Part shown: positions 42,935-64,000 of the stretch, piece by piece | Layout: the number at the start of each line of letters is the position of its first letter | How positions within the stretch are numbered: the first letter of the stretch is position 1 | Source of the DNA: Nephrocerus scutellatus | Taxonomy: Eukaryota; Arthropoda; Insecta; Diptera; Pipunculidae | NCBI GenBank assembly: GCA_947095585.1 | Contig: OX352762.1 | Location: 7,481,969 to 7,545,968 of the forward strand | Length of the DNA: 64,000 nucleotides | Direction: 5' to 3' | The notes under the pieces: generated by a model | Told to the model about the DNA's origin: nothing | Database searches by the model: none | What the model saw: the letters and a program-made list of their open reading frames with translations, nothing else | Translations under genes and position numbers: made by a program

Positions 42935-43720
42935 AATCTGTCAGTTGGCACCGCAAAAGGTCGTCCAAAAACAGCTGTTGTGCCAGAAAACATCAATGGT
43001 GAGAAAACTGATTGTAGAAGATCGTCATGTGACTTATCGGGAAATCGATGCATGCCTAGGCATTAGTTACACCAGCCTAAATACAATCTTACATGAACAT
43101 TCAAAGGTGCGGAAGCTGCGTGCACGTTTTACAGACGCAAAGAAAGGTTCGTGGCGATTGGTACCGCGAAATGATTGAAAAATTCATTCAAGGTACTTCC
43201 AAGAACGTATACAAGATCGTGACAGGTGACAGGTGACGAGTCATAGATATTTGCGTATGAGCCAGAATTCAAATTCGAAGAAAAACCAACAAAAGTTTTG
43301 CGAGCTTGGAGCGTTGGTAAACAAATGGTAGCGTGTTTCTTCACGAAAACCGGTCATGTAGCTACTGTGGCTCTTGAATATCAGAAGGCAGACAATTAAG
43401 CTTGGTATACGACCATTTGTTTGCCCGAGGTTTTCAACAAATTGAGAGAAAACAACCCAAAACGGCGAATAATTTTGCATCACTATAATACGAGCTCACA
43501 CGCATCACATCAAACAAGCGAGTATTTGAGCATTCAAACGATCGAATTGACTTCTTCCTCAATCAAAGATGTGATGCGTGGACAATTTTTATTGCCTGAA
43601 GAAGCGGTAGAAGCGTTCAAAAATCATGTTTTGGAGCTATCATCTTCGGACTGAAAAAAGTGTTTCCATAAATGGTTTTCACACGCCCATAGACAAAAGT
43701 GACTGTTTCATACATTATAA
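42935..43720 (+). pseudogene. Second deleted mariner transposase
   Basis: Degraded mariner of a different subfamily. It shows GRPKTAVVPENIN, then RKLIVEDRHVTYREIDACLG, ISYTSLNTILHEHSKVRKL, KNVYKIVTG, DE(S)..IYAYEPEFKFEEKPTKVL, GKQMVACFFTKTGHVATVAL, PEVFNKLRENNPKRRIILHH, YNTSSHASHQTSEYL and, after a deletion, LPEEAVEAFKNHVLELSSSD. The second catalytic Asp of HHDN is now Tyr, and frameshifts and stops are present. Confidence 0.85.
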
Positions 43721-45639
43721 CCTAGCCTCGAAAATAGCTGTTATACACACTAGTGAGTTAACATATAAAATACTTTTGTTATTTACTGCAGTCACATCGA
43801 ACGCACAACCAGGGTAAATTGCATTGCGCATAACCGGTTTAGCAGAAAAACCGGTTTTAGTCGCGTGAAAAATAGCGTACATTACTCGCAGAAGTGCTAA
43901 TCGTGCTCGTTAAATTGCTGCCGCTTCGTTCTTCATGCTTCTAACTCGCACGATAAACTCCACTTTCCTCGCTCGTTATGTAATAAACTATTGAGTGAGC
44001 GTATGCAAAAGTGTATAGATCTTAAAGGCGAATATTTTGAAAAGCAATAAATCAATTTTTGATGAACATTTTTAATTTTTTATTACTTTTTACTGAAAAC
44101 TTTTACGGCACCCCTCTTATGTAGTATACCTTTCGAGTTTGTCTACGAAATATGATGATGGATCTAATGTCAATTCCGTAGAAATTTTGAAAAAGCATTT
44201 GTTGGTTGCTTGCTTCCCTCCTTCGACAATTTGATACGATTTCTAAATTCACCATTCTACACAAAAGACTTGAATATTTTTTACTCAATTACAGAAAATA
44301 TTCCAAAAACTTGTTTTGCCACTTAATTTGAGAGATTCGTCGTCTGTGCTTTCCGCTATCATACGAGTACTACGCCATCAACGATAACAACGGCATTGAA
44401 TGGAATTTCTTGTGTTTCATAACTGTGCAAAAGAACTGATACGTGAATGCGAGCGCGACCGACTGCCGGAATGTCACTTGATACACACACACACACAAAC
44501 TGAACTGCGTGTGTGCTAATTGAATTTTTTTTTATTACTATTTTTACCATGAACGCTGCGGCGTTGCTAGCAGAATTTAAACCAACTAATGGAGGACGAA
44601 AGACATTGGAAGGCCGCTACAACGGATTACCAATACGAAATGCTGCAACAACGACGTCGAGTGCTGCATGTTGTTGCATTACAAATTCTTGCTGCCACAC
44701 AGATTGTAAATTTCAAATGCAACACAAAAATAATGCAGTTGATGACCTACCTTTACAAACTTGCTGCTGGACTGCTGTTTGCCGTATTGGCTGTGGTCGC
44801 GTCGCTCATCGTCATCGTGACGTGAAACAATAAAAATTTCTTCATTGCCAACTTGACGTCCTTGTGCGCGATAAACCTACCTACGCTGGCTGCTGCTGGT
44901 GTTTCTTTTGTGGCTGCTGCAGCATATTAATTTCGGAAATTTCTTATTTTGAATTGATGATTATTGTGTACAAATATCGTTGTCCAGCAAACCTGTCGGA
45001 GACAATATCTTCAAAAATTTCCCTTTTCAAGCCATGCCAAAAAGTCTTACCCTGATGTTACATTTTTGTTGGTTTGGCTTTATTGCTCTTAGAAATTTTT
45101 GCAAAGAAAACTTTTTGTTTTCGCATGTATGACACAATTTTTTTTCTCATTTTATGTCTCTTTCCAATTGGACAAACCTTACCCGAAACCATAACCGGGG
45201 GCAAGCTGTCAAAGTCACGAGGTTTTCGTGGTTTTCATGGTGATCGCTTTGCAAATGAAGTGTTGAAACGAAATCAAATTTGACATTTGTAGTTTACAGA
45301 AAATTTCTGGAGAAATAAGAAATTTGTCATATTGCTGAGTAACTGAAACCTTACTCGTCGATTGCCCACGGGTAGTAAAGTTGCAGTGTCGGTTACAAAT
45401 CTTTGCAAATTGAACGCCAAACTGAAACCACGAGAGAGAAATTTTGACTCTACCTAGTAATTGGTAAGAGACATTAAATTAATTGAAAAATAGTCGCTTT
45501 TAAGAGAGATAGGAGATAAATAGGATGTGTCTCTCCATCACATGGGCTGTTTTTTTATTCCAACTGAGCGAAGTTACCCGAAGTACACCGAGCAAATGTA
45601 GGGCATAAAAATGTATACGGGCTGTTTTTAATTTTTTTT
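43721..45639. other. Gene-free DNA
   Basis: No supported gene. Contains a short (CA)n tract at about 44482-44496. The open frames at 44513-44833 and 44589-44825 overlap in two frames and are compositionally odd (Cys/Ala/Thr-rich), more like chance than coding. Confidence 0.35.
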
Positions 45640-45930
45640 GATGCCGGCCTCGGAGATACAGAATTCAGATCTGTTTTTTTTTTCATTCTCCGAGAAATCG
45701 TTTTTCTCTGAAGCGTTTTTTTACGCTCCGATAATTCTCGGATATGATCTTTTTACTCTGAAAAATTATACAGAACATTTCTTGACAGCTGGAGTTGGTT
45801 GTTTCTTTAAACATGGAACATATCATGACAGATCTGATCAGAGAAAAAAATTATCGAATTTATCGTATATTTCGGAACTATGATTTCTCTCGGATTTCTC
45901 AAATTTCTCCGACATAAAAAAAACACGGCT
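45640..45930. repeat. Repeat family E, copy 2
   Basis: Colinear with 7560-7900: GATATGATCTTTTTACTCTG, CAGCTGGAGTTGGTTG, TTTAAACATGGAACATATCA, CAGATCTGATCAGAGAAAAA, AATTATCGAATTTAT and GATTTCTCTCGGATTTCTC. Non-coding. Confidence 0.65.
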
Positions 45931-46199
45931 ACCGTGTTTGTACACTGGGTAATTTTACTCGCTCATACTCTGCCTTACGCTGATATTTATTTGGGAGTAA
46001 AAAATAGGAAACTGTGTATACAGTATACACCGTGTCGTGCTCGGTTCACAACAAAAAACATAGAGTACATAGTAAAATTACCCCGGTTGAATAAAAAAAC
46101 ACCGGGTAAATTTTTGACAAGTTGAATAAAAAAACAGACCCACAGTGTTTTATTTTATTAATTTCAAATATTTCAGTCGTTCCAAAACTGACATACAAT

Positions 46200-46765
46200 T
46201 TATGTCGTTTTTTTAATTAAAAATCTGGCGCAGATTGATGGCTGTCAAATTTTTCGTTTTCTCTAAAAAAAAAACAACGAGGCAATTCTGGTTGCACTAT
46301 TGCTAGTACTGCTGTTTATTTAACTCGACATGGCAAAAATTGGATATATAACCCATTAAGTTTGTTTCCTCGTCTATAATTTATTTTGGCATTTACGAGC
46401 TGATGGTATGCCAAAATTAAAATTTAGATCGAAATTCCCCTCTAACAGATTTGTATATTTGGGAGATTTACCCGTCTTTTCACTAATTCTAACAACAACA
46501 CGACTTTCGAGTTCGATTTGCCGAAAAAAAAATCTGAGATCTAGCGAAGATTTCCAAAGAAACGACATTGTTGCTATTACACTATGAATACACTACGTTT
46601 TGTGGCCAAAATCGGAAATTCTGTTGATACTATTGCTGGTACTGCTGGTAATTTAACTCGACTTGGCAAAAATTGGATATATAACCCGTTAAGTTTGTTT
46701 CCTTCTCTATAATTTATTTTGGCATTTACAACCTGATGGTATGCCAAAATTAAAATTTATTTTTT
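46200..46765. repeat. Repeat family D copy 2 bracketed by 125-bp direct repeats
   Basis: Family D blocks (AATCTGGCGCAGATTG; TTCCCCTCTAACAGATTTGT; TTGGGAGATTTACCCGTCTT; AAAAAAAAATCTGAGATCTA) lie across 46215-46570. Two near-identical direct repeats flank the central part: 46303-46430 and 46635-46763, each with AACTCGAC.TGGCAAAAATT, GGATATATAACCC.TTAAGT and TGGTATGCCAAAATTAAAAT. Confidence 0.75.
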
Positions 46766-47569
46766 GCTTCCATCAAGAAATTGTTTAATATTTAATAGAT
46801 GCCATTCATCAGAATATCGTGCCGAGCACCTGACTTTCTGGCAGCTGATGGGCATTCCGCATTGTGAACGACTTTCTACACTTCCGCTAAAATAAATTTA
46901 TGTGCAGAAAAAAAAACAATTCACAACTTACACAAAAAGAACTACTCATTTACACAAAACCAAAAAATTGAAAAACAGCCAAACTAATGGACTCCTTCCT
47001 CTTGGAAACCCTTTTGAGAAAGAGAGTGTGTTCAACGAACACCTAGTTCATTGTTTAATTCTTTGATAACCGTACCGATAAACATTTACGGACAATCTAA
47101 TAAATAAATACAAATTCTAATTAAACACTAAACTAATGATAGTTTAAGAACAAAGAAGTCTTTTCGTTATTGGTGGTAACCAATACGCCATTTTTTTTTA
47201 TAACGGCAAAATCTCAGGGCAAAAAATGTGGCCGCTTCTATTGCCGAACAGGGTAGTAAATATTAGTAGCGTGTCAGTATTTGTTTTCGAATATTGATCG
47301 CTCAAATATTCTTGGATTTATTTAAATCAATAGAATATTATTACAAAATATTTACTTAATTATATAATATGTAATATACATATTTTCTTGTCTTGTCTCC
47401 TGGACGGCCTAGGTAAAATTGAAATTTGACAATAGAAAGATGGTCGTGCCTGACGTTTCGCTTGGGTGAAGTTCGATAATGTTCGGCCGGGATTTACACC
47501 AGACGTGTTTACACTGCACTTGTTCTAACAACTACTATTTGCTGCGATTTTTTTACTTAAATGAGTTCC
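46766..47569. other. AT-rich intergenic DNA
   Basis: Nothing recognised. Confidence 0.4.
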
Positions 47570-48080
47570 CGTGCTCGAAAAAATAGTAAAAGAGTGCAAA
47601 AAATAGAGAGTAAGTTCATTTCCCTCTCCATGCGAATTTTGCCAACTTTTACTACAAACATTTCTGTGAGTAATATGTGAACATTCTGTCAAAAACTGAC
47701 ATATTGACAACGAACTTATGTAGCGTTGGTTTTTTCCTCCACTTTCTTACTCGAGTGCACTAGTTTTTGACGCTAAACGAAAAAAAAATGCGTAAATAGC
47801 ACGTTTTGTATGTGATTTGTGTCGATTTGTGAAGGTGATCACACGAATGCCACGATGACGATAAGAATGATAGATAGCAAACAAATCGAGTGCACTTTTG
47901 TGAAACAGAGTGTAGTATTTTTGCACTTTTGCTATGAAAAGAAAGCAACATAACTAACTCACTTGTGAATGTTGAATTTTGGCGTAAGGGATTTTGACAG
48001 TTTCTGCCATTTTGTGGTTATATGCGTCCCCGTATTTTTTGTGTGCTTGCTCTCTCTGAGAGATTTTATCTCAATTTTCT
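47570..48080. repeat. Repeat family C, copy 2
   Basis: AAAAGAGTGCAAAAAATAGA, GTTCATTTCCCTCTCCATGC, CTCGAGTGCACTAGTTTTTG, TAGCACGTTTTGTATGTGAT, TTGTGTCGATTTGTGAAGGT, ACGATAAGAATGATAGATAG and TTTTGGCGTAAGGGATTTTG followed by ACAGTTTCTG. Colinear with 19930-20390. Confidence 0.8.
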
Positions 48081-48219
48081 AATTGTTACTACGAAAAATA
48101 CGGGAACGTACCCAATGTGTGTCAAATTATAGCCTATAACCTTCCCCAATCTGCGAATAGTATAGATTGAAAGTTTCATAAAAAATCGATTTGTAAATGT
48201 AAGTTTTCGTAGATAAAAA

Positions 48220-48535
48220 ATGGAGGTGTGGGCACAACACGACTTTCTTTTACGGACGGGGACGGAATCTTCAATAAATGTATATTTAATGTTTTTTTTA
48301 CAAAAAATTTTTTTTGTTTTTTATTTACATTTCTTTTGCACTTAACAGATTTTTCCTAATACTTACTTTTACTATTTGAGTTATTTGCAAAAACTCGAAA
48401 AACTGGCTAAGTAAACTGCCACTTTCGGCTGTAAGATTTCTGACCCCTCACAAAAAAGCTTAAATATGAATTTTCATCCCGATAAGTTCAGCCGTCTGGG
48501 TTGTAGAGTAGACACAAAGATACTCGTCCAAACAA
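48220..48535 (+). repeat. Repeat family B, copy 4
   Basis: GTGTGGGCACAACACGACTT, CTTTTACGGACGGGGACGGA, CTTAACAGATTTTTCCTAAT, GAGTTATTTGCAAAAACTCG, AAAAACTGGCTAAGTAAACT, AAAAGCTTAAATATGAATTT and TGTAGAGTAGACACAAAG. The 3' portion after the CAGACAGA region is missing. Confidence 0.85.
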
Positions 48536-50589
48536 ATACATATCATTTTATTAATTAAAATTTGTTTTTTGTTTTCAATCAATGAAGAAATGGCTTATTG
48601 ACGATACAAAAATTTGATTTGACATGATTATCAAGTTTTATGTAGCAATTTAGTTGTAACTAGCCTATCGTAAAATAATCAAAATTTTAAATAAGTGTGA
48701 TCATTTTGTTTATTTGGATTGTTTTTAAAAACAAGATTTTTCATTCACTCTTCCTTTCTTTGATTCGCGTTACTGTTGAACGGGCGCGTAACATGACACA
48801 TACTCGTTCTACTCGCCTCAGTAATGAAATTCATTGGAATCGATCCGATGTCATCATCATTGCAAAAATATCATTGTGAAGCAATACATTACATATTTCC
48901 AATTGTCATCTTCTACCATCCATCTCCCTTCATCTAACGTACAAAATTGATCCAGAGGGTATACAACTTGAGGGAATTGTACTGAATATCATCACCATCT
49001 TCAGTGTTGTCTCTCATCACTTAAAAAAGTAGCAAAATTTAAAAAAAAAGCTAACCTGCTGGAGGTCAATTCTGGTTCTGTAAAAGAGTCAATCGAATAA
49101 ATTGTTTTCACATTCGCTGTCACACATTGATTTCATTTTTTCGATTCACTTGGTATTAATAAGCGATTCTTGTTTATTAAGTGAAACTGTCGTGGTAAAT
49201 TTAATATCGTAAACCGTGGTGATTAAATTGTAGTCATTTATACAAATTGTGAATGTCAAAGCAAGCATAATTTTTAAAATTTATAATATATGCAACTATA
49301 AAAATTATATATGTCCACACATACAATGTCCGTACTGTCATTGCTCTTTTTTTTATGAAAAAAAAAAAATCCAAAAACATATTTTTTTTCATTTATTTGC
49401 AAGGTGCTTATAAAATCCTATGAACTGATTTAAATGAATGTCATTCTGACTTCTTTTTCAAGAAATTCTCTAATGTACCGTTGTCTTGTTCTGAATATTT
49501 TTTAAAACTTGATTTTGCACTAACCACAAACTACACTAACTTTCACCATCATTTGTTTTTCCTTTTCTGACATATAACTGGAGAAATATCAATTGTATCT
49601 CCCAAAATGATGTGCTCCTAATCTAGTTAGCCGCAGTGTATTATTGTAAGGAGTGTGACTGATGCTGTTGTTCTCAAACAAAAAGTTCCCCTCTACGTGT
49701 AACTTCATTCATTCATACAATCATTTGAGCGCAGGTAAACTTTACAAAAACAACAATTTTAATAGCGAGCGGCTAAGTTATAACTTGAAAGACAGACAAA
49801 CACACAGGCACTGTGAAAGTGTGAACTCGGTTGATTAGACGAAACGAGCCGAGGCCAGTCTTGAAAGCAAAAAGCAAAAAAAAAAACTTGAAATCTTAAA
49901 AACAAATAGACGGCAACGTTGTGTGACTAAGACAGGTGAACACAGAGAAATTCTGTGAAGAAGATCTCGCTGACTGGTTTGCGTATTGGAGCGCTACGCC
50001 ACACAGAACTGGTTCCTCTCCCGACTCCCCTCTGTATAGGTAAACATAAATTTTTTTACATTACAATTTTTTAACATTAAATTAATAAAATGTAAAAAAA
50101 TGAACTGGAATTCTCGAATGTTACTGTCGTTTATATTTTCTTCAAAGTTCAGTACCTAGGTAATTAAAGTTATTGTTGGTGTTGAACATTTACTGTATTC
50201 CATATTTCCATTATACCTTTACGGTTATAATACTCAAGTCAGTGCTATAAGTAGTTTTGAGTAGCTGATAAAAGGAAATCATCGTTAAGTTATTCACAAT
50301 TTATATAAAGCACAAAGGTAGCGGCGGTATTTTTAAAATGTTGACATATATTGAAAACGAGCTTTATCAATTTGTGAGGTTTATTTACTATTCTTAATTT
50401 TTGAAGAAGGAAATTTATAAAGGGTAGTCATCTACTCGTTTGTTTTTAAATCATAGGCTATGGCAACACCTTTTTTTTTTTTTTGAAGGATTTGCTTAAA
50501 GTTTTGACATCTTGTCAGTCTGATATTCCGCTACATATTTTCGTTTGAGGAGCGTTTCGAAATATTGAAAACTTAGGTTAATTTTTTTT
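48536..50589. other. Gene-free DNA
   Basis: No supported gene or paired repeat. Mostly AT-rich. Confidence 0.4.
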
Positions 50590-50830
50590 CGTAAAACTCT
50601 ACCCCATAATCGCGTTCGACCGCAGAACTTTTCAAAAAGGAAATCGAACACGAAAGGCGAAAATCTTTTGTTTACATTTTTTTGTTGCATGTGTTGTTGT
50701 TGTGCTAGTATAAAGAGGGGTAAATCTCCCAAAATATCAAGAGCTGTTTTAGCTCTATGGTAGAGTCGTTTTGAAGGGGAAACGAAAACTTGACAGCCAA
50801 AAAAAAAATCTGGGGCAGAGTTTTACGAAA
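50590..50830. repeat. Repeat family D, copy 3 (inverted)
   Basis: Reverse-complement relative to copies 1 and 2: GGAAATCGAACACGAAAGGC, AAAATCTTTTGTTTACATTT, GTGTTGTTGTTGTGCTAG, AAGAGGGGTAAATCTCCCAA, AATATCAAGAGCTG and AAAATCTGGGGCAGAGTTTT. TTTTACG(A)AAAA/TTTTTTTTCGTAAAAC blocks lie at both ends (near 50586-50600 and 50818-50836), consistent with terminal inverted repeats. Confidence 0.75.
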
Positions 50831-50879
50831 AAAAATTCAACATTATTTTTAATGTCAGTGTTGTGTAGCCGAAACCGTG

Positions 50880-51310
50880 CGAATTTCGAAAAATTAGTAT
50901 GGGTCTTGAAAGAGCGCCAAGCGGAACCGCTGTGGTGAAGTTGGTGAAGAAAGTTCGTGAGAAAAACGTGCTATTAGATAACAACAGTGGTCCCCGCGCT
51001 TGGAGAGTGCGCACAATATAGGCCGGCCACAGCCCATATTGTGGGACAAAATGCATCGATCTCAACTCGACGACATAAGTCGCACCAGAGGAGAAAATTA
51101 TCTTTTCAAACGAAGCGTATTTCCATCTCAGGGGCCATGTAAGCAAGCAGATGTGCCGGATTTGAAGTTCGGAACAGCCACACGTTTTTGTAGAAGAGCC
51201 AATGCATTCACCAAGAGTGACAGTTTGGTGTAGATTTTGGAGTGGTGGCATAATTGACCCATTTTTATTCGAATATGCTGCTGGAAACCCCGTTGCCTCG
51301 ACGCCTTGAA
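50880..51310 (+). pseudogene. Degraded mariner transposase, DD41D-related
   Basis: VVKLVKKVREKNVLLDNNSG (linker before the second helix-turn-helix) near 50930-50990, then, after a deletion, EEKIIFSNEAYFHLRGHVSK (catalytic FSDEAHF block with the first Asp changed to Asn), QMCRI, EEPMHSPRVTVWCRFWSGG and IIDPFLFE. Downstream catalytic blocks are missing and a stop interrupts the frame. Confidence 0.85.
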
Positions 51311-51377
51311 TGTGGACTATCTTTGGTTAAAATGGCGCCACATGCCATTTTTTTTATAATGTACACACGCTAAAGGG

Positions 51378-53215
51378 ATTCGCACTCTTATAATGAATGC
51401 TTAGCACAGCGTGGGCGTTAGAAAATTAGGGAGAGGAAATGATGAGATGTCTATGAACATGTGTCTTAAACGACTGCAGGTCATAAAAATGCGGAACCAC
51501 AGAATCAGGCAATTCATTTCACATAACTATAGTGCGGCTAAAGAAAGAATCTATGAATTGGTTTGTACGTCCGAAGATAGGCTTAATGGTGGACCCGTTG
51601 GCTCAAGTTAAGGCACAGGTGTTACGGATGGGTTCGAGAATGGGCGGGATGCATATGGATATTTCTGTTGAGCACCGCTTGTGGAAAAGGCGATAAAACA
51701 GTGACAAGCAGGAAACATTCCTGAGATGCTCAAGCGATTCGATTGTTTTCGCGATATTTACGTCACAATAAGTTTTAACGCGCGGTTCTGAATTCTGTCT
51801 ACTAGATGCAATGTGGTCTGTGGGGCACCTGCCCAGGCAAAAGAGTTGTATTGAAGTTTGGGGCGAATATACGCCTTGTAAATAGTATCCAGATCTGAAG
51901 GAGTGAAGTACATGCACCGTTTTAGGAAACCTAAACATCTCGCAGCTTTCTTAACTATGGCAAATATTTGGTCGTTCCAACGAAGCTTGTTGTTCACGCA
52001 CATACCGAGAATTGAGAGTTTTTCAGTTTCTTTGATGCAAGATCCATTTATGGATAAAGGTTGGTGGTTTAAATTACGCTTGGACGACAGAAGACACCAT
52101 TGGGTTTTGGAAGCGTTAAATTCTATTGTGCAGTCCCCTCCTTGTTATGCTGTCAAGGTCAGAATTTAACGTACTTTATGTAAATTGTGGTTCAGCGAAA
52201 GAATGGATTGGATTAGAAGTAGCGAACTTTAATCATTAATGAAAATGAGAAAAAGTTTCGGAGACAAAACAGAACCTTGGGGAACACCGGTGTTTATGCG
52301 GTGAACGTTGGATTTGAAACCGTCTAATACGTCCTGGAGTGAAAGGTTGTTACTAGTCCAATCAAGCAGGGTTTTATTAACTTGGGTTTATAAAACTTGA
52401 TGCCAACTCTGTCAAATGCCTTGAAAATATCGAGGGCAACCACTTTGCTTTCACCAAATCTGTGAAAAGACTGGTTCCACGCAGTGAGATAAACCATCAG
52501 GTCAGCTGTAGAACGTTGCCTACGAAAACCGTACTGCTGGTCGCTTAGGATTTCTCACCATTCAAGGTATTGCATTGATCAGCGTTTCCATGACCTTAGA
52601 AAGTATGGATGTTAGCGCAATTGGTCGGTACGAGAAAAGAGATGACAGTTCGCCTTTTTTAGGAACTTGCTGGATAAAGGCTGTTTTTCAATTCCTTGGA
52701 ACGACTCCAGAAGAATAAGAGAAATTCCACTCTTGCAAGTACGCGCTATCTGGTAGCGTGGAACTAGCTGCGAAATGGTCTTGTCTATAGAGCTGACAGT
52801 TGGAATGTCATTGTGAATGATCGTTGTGAATAAACGTTGACCATACAAGCCGACTGACAATCGATCTCCTCTTGCGCGCCAAATTTGGCAACCGAATAAC
52901 CAGACGTTTTGGAGATGTCATCATCATGATGTCAGCCGAGCCTGGAAAGTGGGTTTCAAGAGAAGCTCCACAGTTTCCTTGCTGAACCATCTATTAAATT
53001 ACGGGGTTTGGTCGGATAAGTGAAGAGAATATTTCTAAGGCGAGTAGTCTCTGAGACCCCTTCCATTTCATCAGAGATTTCCTTAACTTTTTTTTATATG
53101 GCTTGAGGTACTTCTTGACTTGAACCACTCTAGTGAACTTTCCTCTTTTAAAGGCTATTCTTCTAGCTTTCTGGTACGCCTTCAGTTCAGAGCACCACCA
53201 TACTGGTTTACGTTT
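51378..53215 (-). pseudogene. CR1/Jockey-like LINE ORF2, frameshifted but nearly full RT
   Basis: Read leftwards from 53215: GKRKPVWWCSELKAYQKARR (linker), FSYRPIALTSILSKVMETLI, KVVALDIFKAFDRVG, INTGVPQGSVLSPKLFLIFI with NDL, MCVNNKLRWNDQIFAIVKKA, YFTPSDLDTIYKAYIRPKLQ followed by YNSFAWAGA, IQNRALKLIV, a SLEHLRNVSCLSLFYRLFH segment, STEISICIPPILEPIRNT and the tail corresponding to 4700-4998. All expected RT blocks except YADD are visible, but several frameshifts and stops break them. The 3' end near 51378 matches the plus-strand copy at 4554-5015. Confidence 0.9.
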
Positions 53216-53568
53216 ACCTCTGGGTTAGGCCGTTGAAAATCTATATTAATAAAAATAAAAATCTCCAAGTATGTGGTAGTTTCTGTTGTGACTTTCCAAC
53301 CAAAAACAGTGCTTTCAACACTGGTACGTTTGAATTCCATTTTGAATATTCCTTTCAAATACGACGTATATCGATATGCTTCCGTAGAATTGTAAACAAA
53401 ATAACAGAATAACGTTTGTAAGTAAGCGCTGTCATCAGCCGCTTGGCATATACTGCAGCGTGAAGCTAGTAACATTTCGATCGCTCCCTGTGGCCGTGAG
53501 AGTTGACATTATGATGATTCTGATGATAACTCGTAACTTAATTTTTATTTTTATTTTTTCATTACAGA
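53216..53568. other. Upstream flank of Slik leader exon
   Basis: No gene recognised. It ends in a strong pyrimidine tract and acceptor, TTTTATTTTTTCATTACAG, at about 53550-53568. Confidence 0.35.
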
Positions 53569-54610
53569 TGTGTGCGCCTTTTTCAAACTGCAATCATAGA
53601 ATTGTAAAATTTCATTAAGAAGGATTCTTCGTCATAGCAAATCAGGTTGTCTTGAGCTGCACCCTAAAGAGTTGGTAAAGGCATTTGAAAAAGTTACGAG
53701 CAATTAACTACCGTCCTGCCGTCGTAATCAAAAAGAAATTGTGGAAGAGGCAGCGCAGCGCAGCAGAAACTCCCACAGTATGTACTGTAAACGATATATT
53801 TTTTTGTTCTTTTTAATCTGATAATTTAATTTAAAAAAGCAAAGCACGCAAATTAGAAGCACAGAACAGCAGCAACAACACCCTCTACGCGAGAAAGAAC
53901 CTATAAACAGGAAGCACCACCGTCAGGCCGCCAATGTGTGCGTGTAAAAGTGCTGCCGGTCATCTAGTAGCAGCGGCAAGTCGACGTCATATCAGATTAC
54001 ATACATAAATTTAAAAAAAAAGAAAAAATAAAGAAGAAAACTTATCGTATCAGCCAGCAGTGGCAGTAGAGACCACTCCACTGACTGGCTTTAGACTATA
54101 GAAGCAGCGGTGGGAGAAGCAGCAACCTGCGGCAAGCAAAACAGACTGATTTACTTACTTACACGTTCACAATAACATTTTAACCAAACAGAAGGCAACC
54201 GCTTATTTGTTTAGTACTTTTTGATAGTTGCTGTGTTAATTGTTGATTAACTTTAAATAATTACTTATTCTCTCGAATGTCGGTGGTGACAAATCAATTG
54301 TGGAAAAATCTGCACTGACGTCAAACGATCAAAGGCTAAAGGAAGAAGCAACCAACACAGAATTTCCGTCGCACTATGTAGTAGCTGTGGAAAAGTTCTG
54401 AGCGTGTAGAAAGTGAAATACCGTTGTACTAATCGTAATTGATTTCAATTGATTTTTAAAAAAAGGAGAACGAAAATAAGATTCTGTTATCAAAAAGTAG
54501 AGCAAAAAGCGAAAATAGCAGACAAACTGAGAGCAGGATAGACGAGCGAGCGGGCAGTGTGTTCGCGATCGATTGTTGCCACCGTCGTGCTCACCGCTCA
54601 TTGCTCCAAA
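53569..54610 (+). other. Probable 5' UTR of Slik
   Basis: Sequence between a strong 3' splice acceptor ending at 53568 and the Slik start codon. It has the CAG/CAA-rich composition common in fly leaders (GCAGCGCAGCGCAGCAGAAA; GAACAGCAGCAACAACACCC). Transcription start and upstream exon(s) are not identifiable; the donor at 26540 is only one candidate. Confidence 0.4.
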
Positions 54611-63805
<9,195 letters not shown>

Positions 63806-64000
63806 GTTAGTAGTCTGTTTGTTTGGTTTGAGAATCGACAGATTTTTACAGAATTAGGGTGTGCTGTTTGGTTTTTTTAATGTACGGACAGAATTATACA
63901 GAATAGACGACGAGACTGCTGTAATTTCTGTTGGATCATTGGTAAACGTCAAAGGGGGCAGTTTTTTGTCAGTTGGTACTTCCAAAAATAAATCCTAATG
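63806..64000. other. Start of next Slik intron
   Basis: Begins with donor GTTAGT. No exon recognised before the window ends. Confidence 0.6.

Noticed and set aside
44513..44833. Two overlapping open frames rich in Cys, Ala and Thr
   Set aside because: Two frames open over the same bases with no family resemblance indicates chance openness rather than a gene.
50823..51251. 142-codon minus-strand open frame
   Set aside because: Antisense to the degraded mariner transposase whose plus-strand catalytic motifs are recognisable.

Overview
Eukaryotic, AT-rich, intron-containing DNA from an insect, almost certainly a fly (Diptera). The clearest evidence is the set of fly-like orthologues (lethal giant discs, Slik kinase with its typical insect N-terminus, Noc2, Coq3) and the mobile elements: a DD41D 'rosa'-type mariner (known from tephritid flies), irritans-like mariners, and Jockey, CR1-like and RTE non-LTR retroelements. 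The species cannot be named from sequence alone, but a non-Drosophila fly with a repeat-rich genome fits.

Layout. 1-6 kb: graveyard of a broken mariner and several broken non-LTR retrotransposons. 6-24 kb: compact gene island of seven genes in strictly alternating orientation: PRADC1-like (-), l(2)gd1/CC2D1 (+), alpha-L-iduronidase (-), Coq3 (+), Mpp6 (-), Noc2 (+), NDUFAF2-like (-). The three tail-to-tail pairs are separated by only about 95-165 bp between stop codons. 24-54.6 kb: gene-poor DNA filled with dispersed repeats, MITEs, mariner remnants and one intact mariner at 37.8-39.1 kb. 53.6-64 kb: the 5' half of the Slik/SLK Ste20-like kinase gene (+), which runs off the right edge. Its introns hold retroelement fragments and a degenerate minisatellite.

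Functionally the genes are unrelated housekeeping or signalling genes: endosomal sorting and Notch control (l(2)gd1), lysosomal glycosaminoglycan breakdown (iduronidase), ubiquinone synthesis (Coq3), complex I assembly (NDUFAF2), pre-rRNA processing (Mpp6, Noc2) and a cortical ERM-activating kinase (Slik). I found no operon-like logic, CRISPR array or convincing tRNA/rRNA gene. The most interesting material is the transposon biology: an apparently intact DD41D mariner with matching ends and TA target duplications, at least six uncharacterised dispersed repeat families with two or more copies each inside this one window, perfect-boundary foldback MITEs, and a possible extra small exon in Slik. 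Exon boundaries below were chosen by hand from GT/AG sites, frame continuity and remembered family sequence; no alignment was run.
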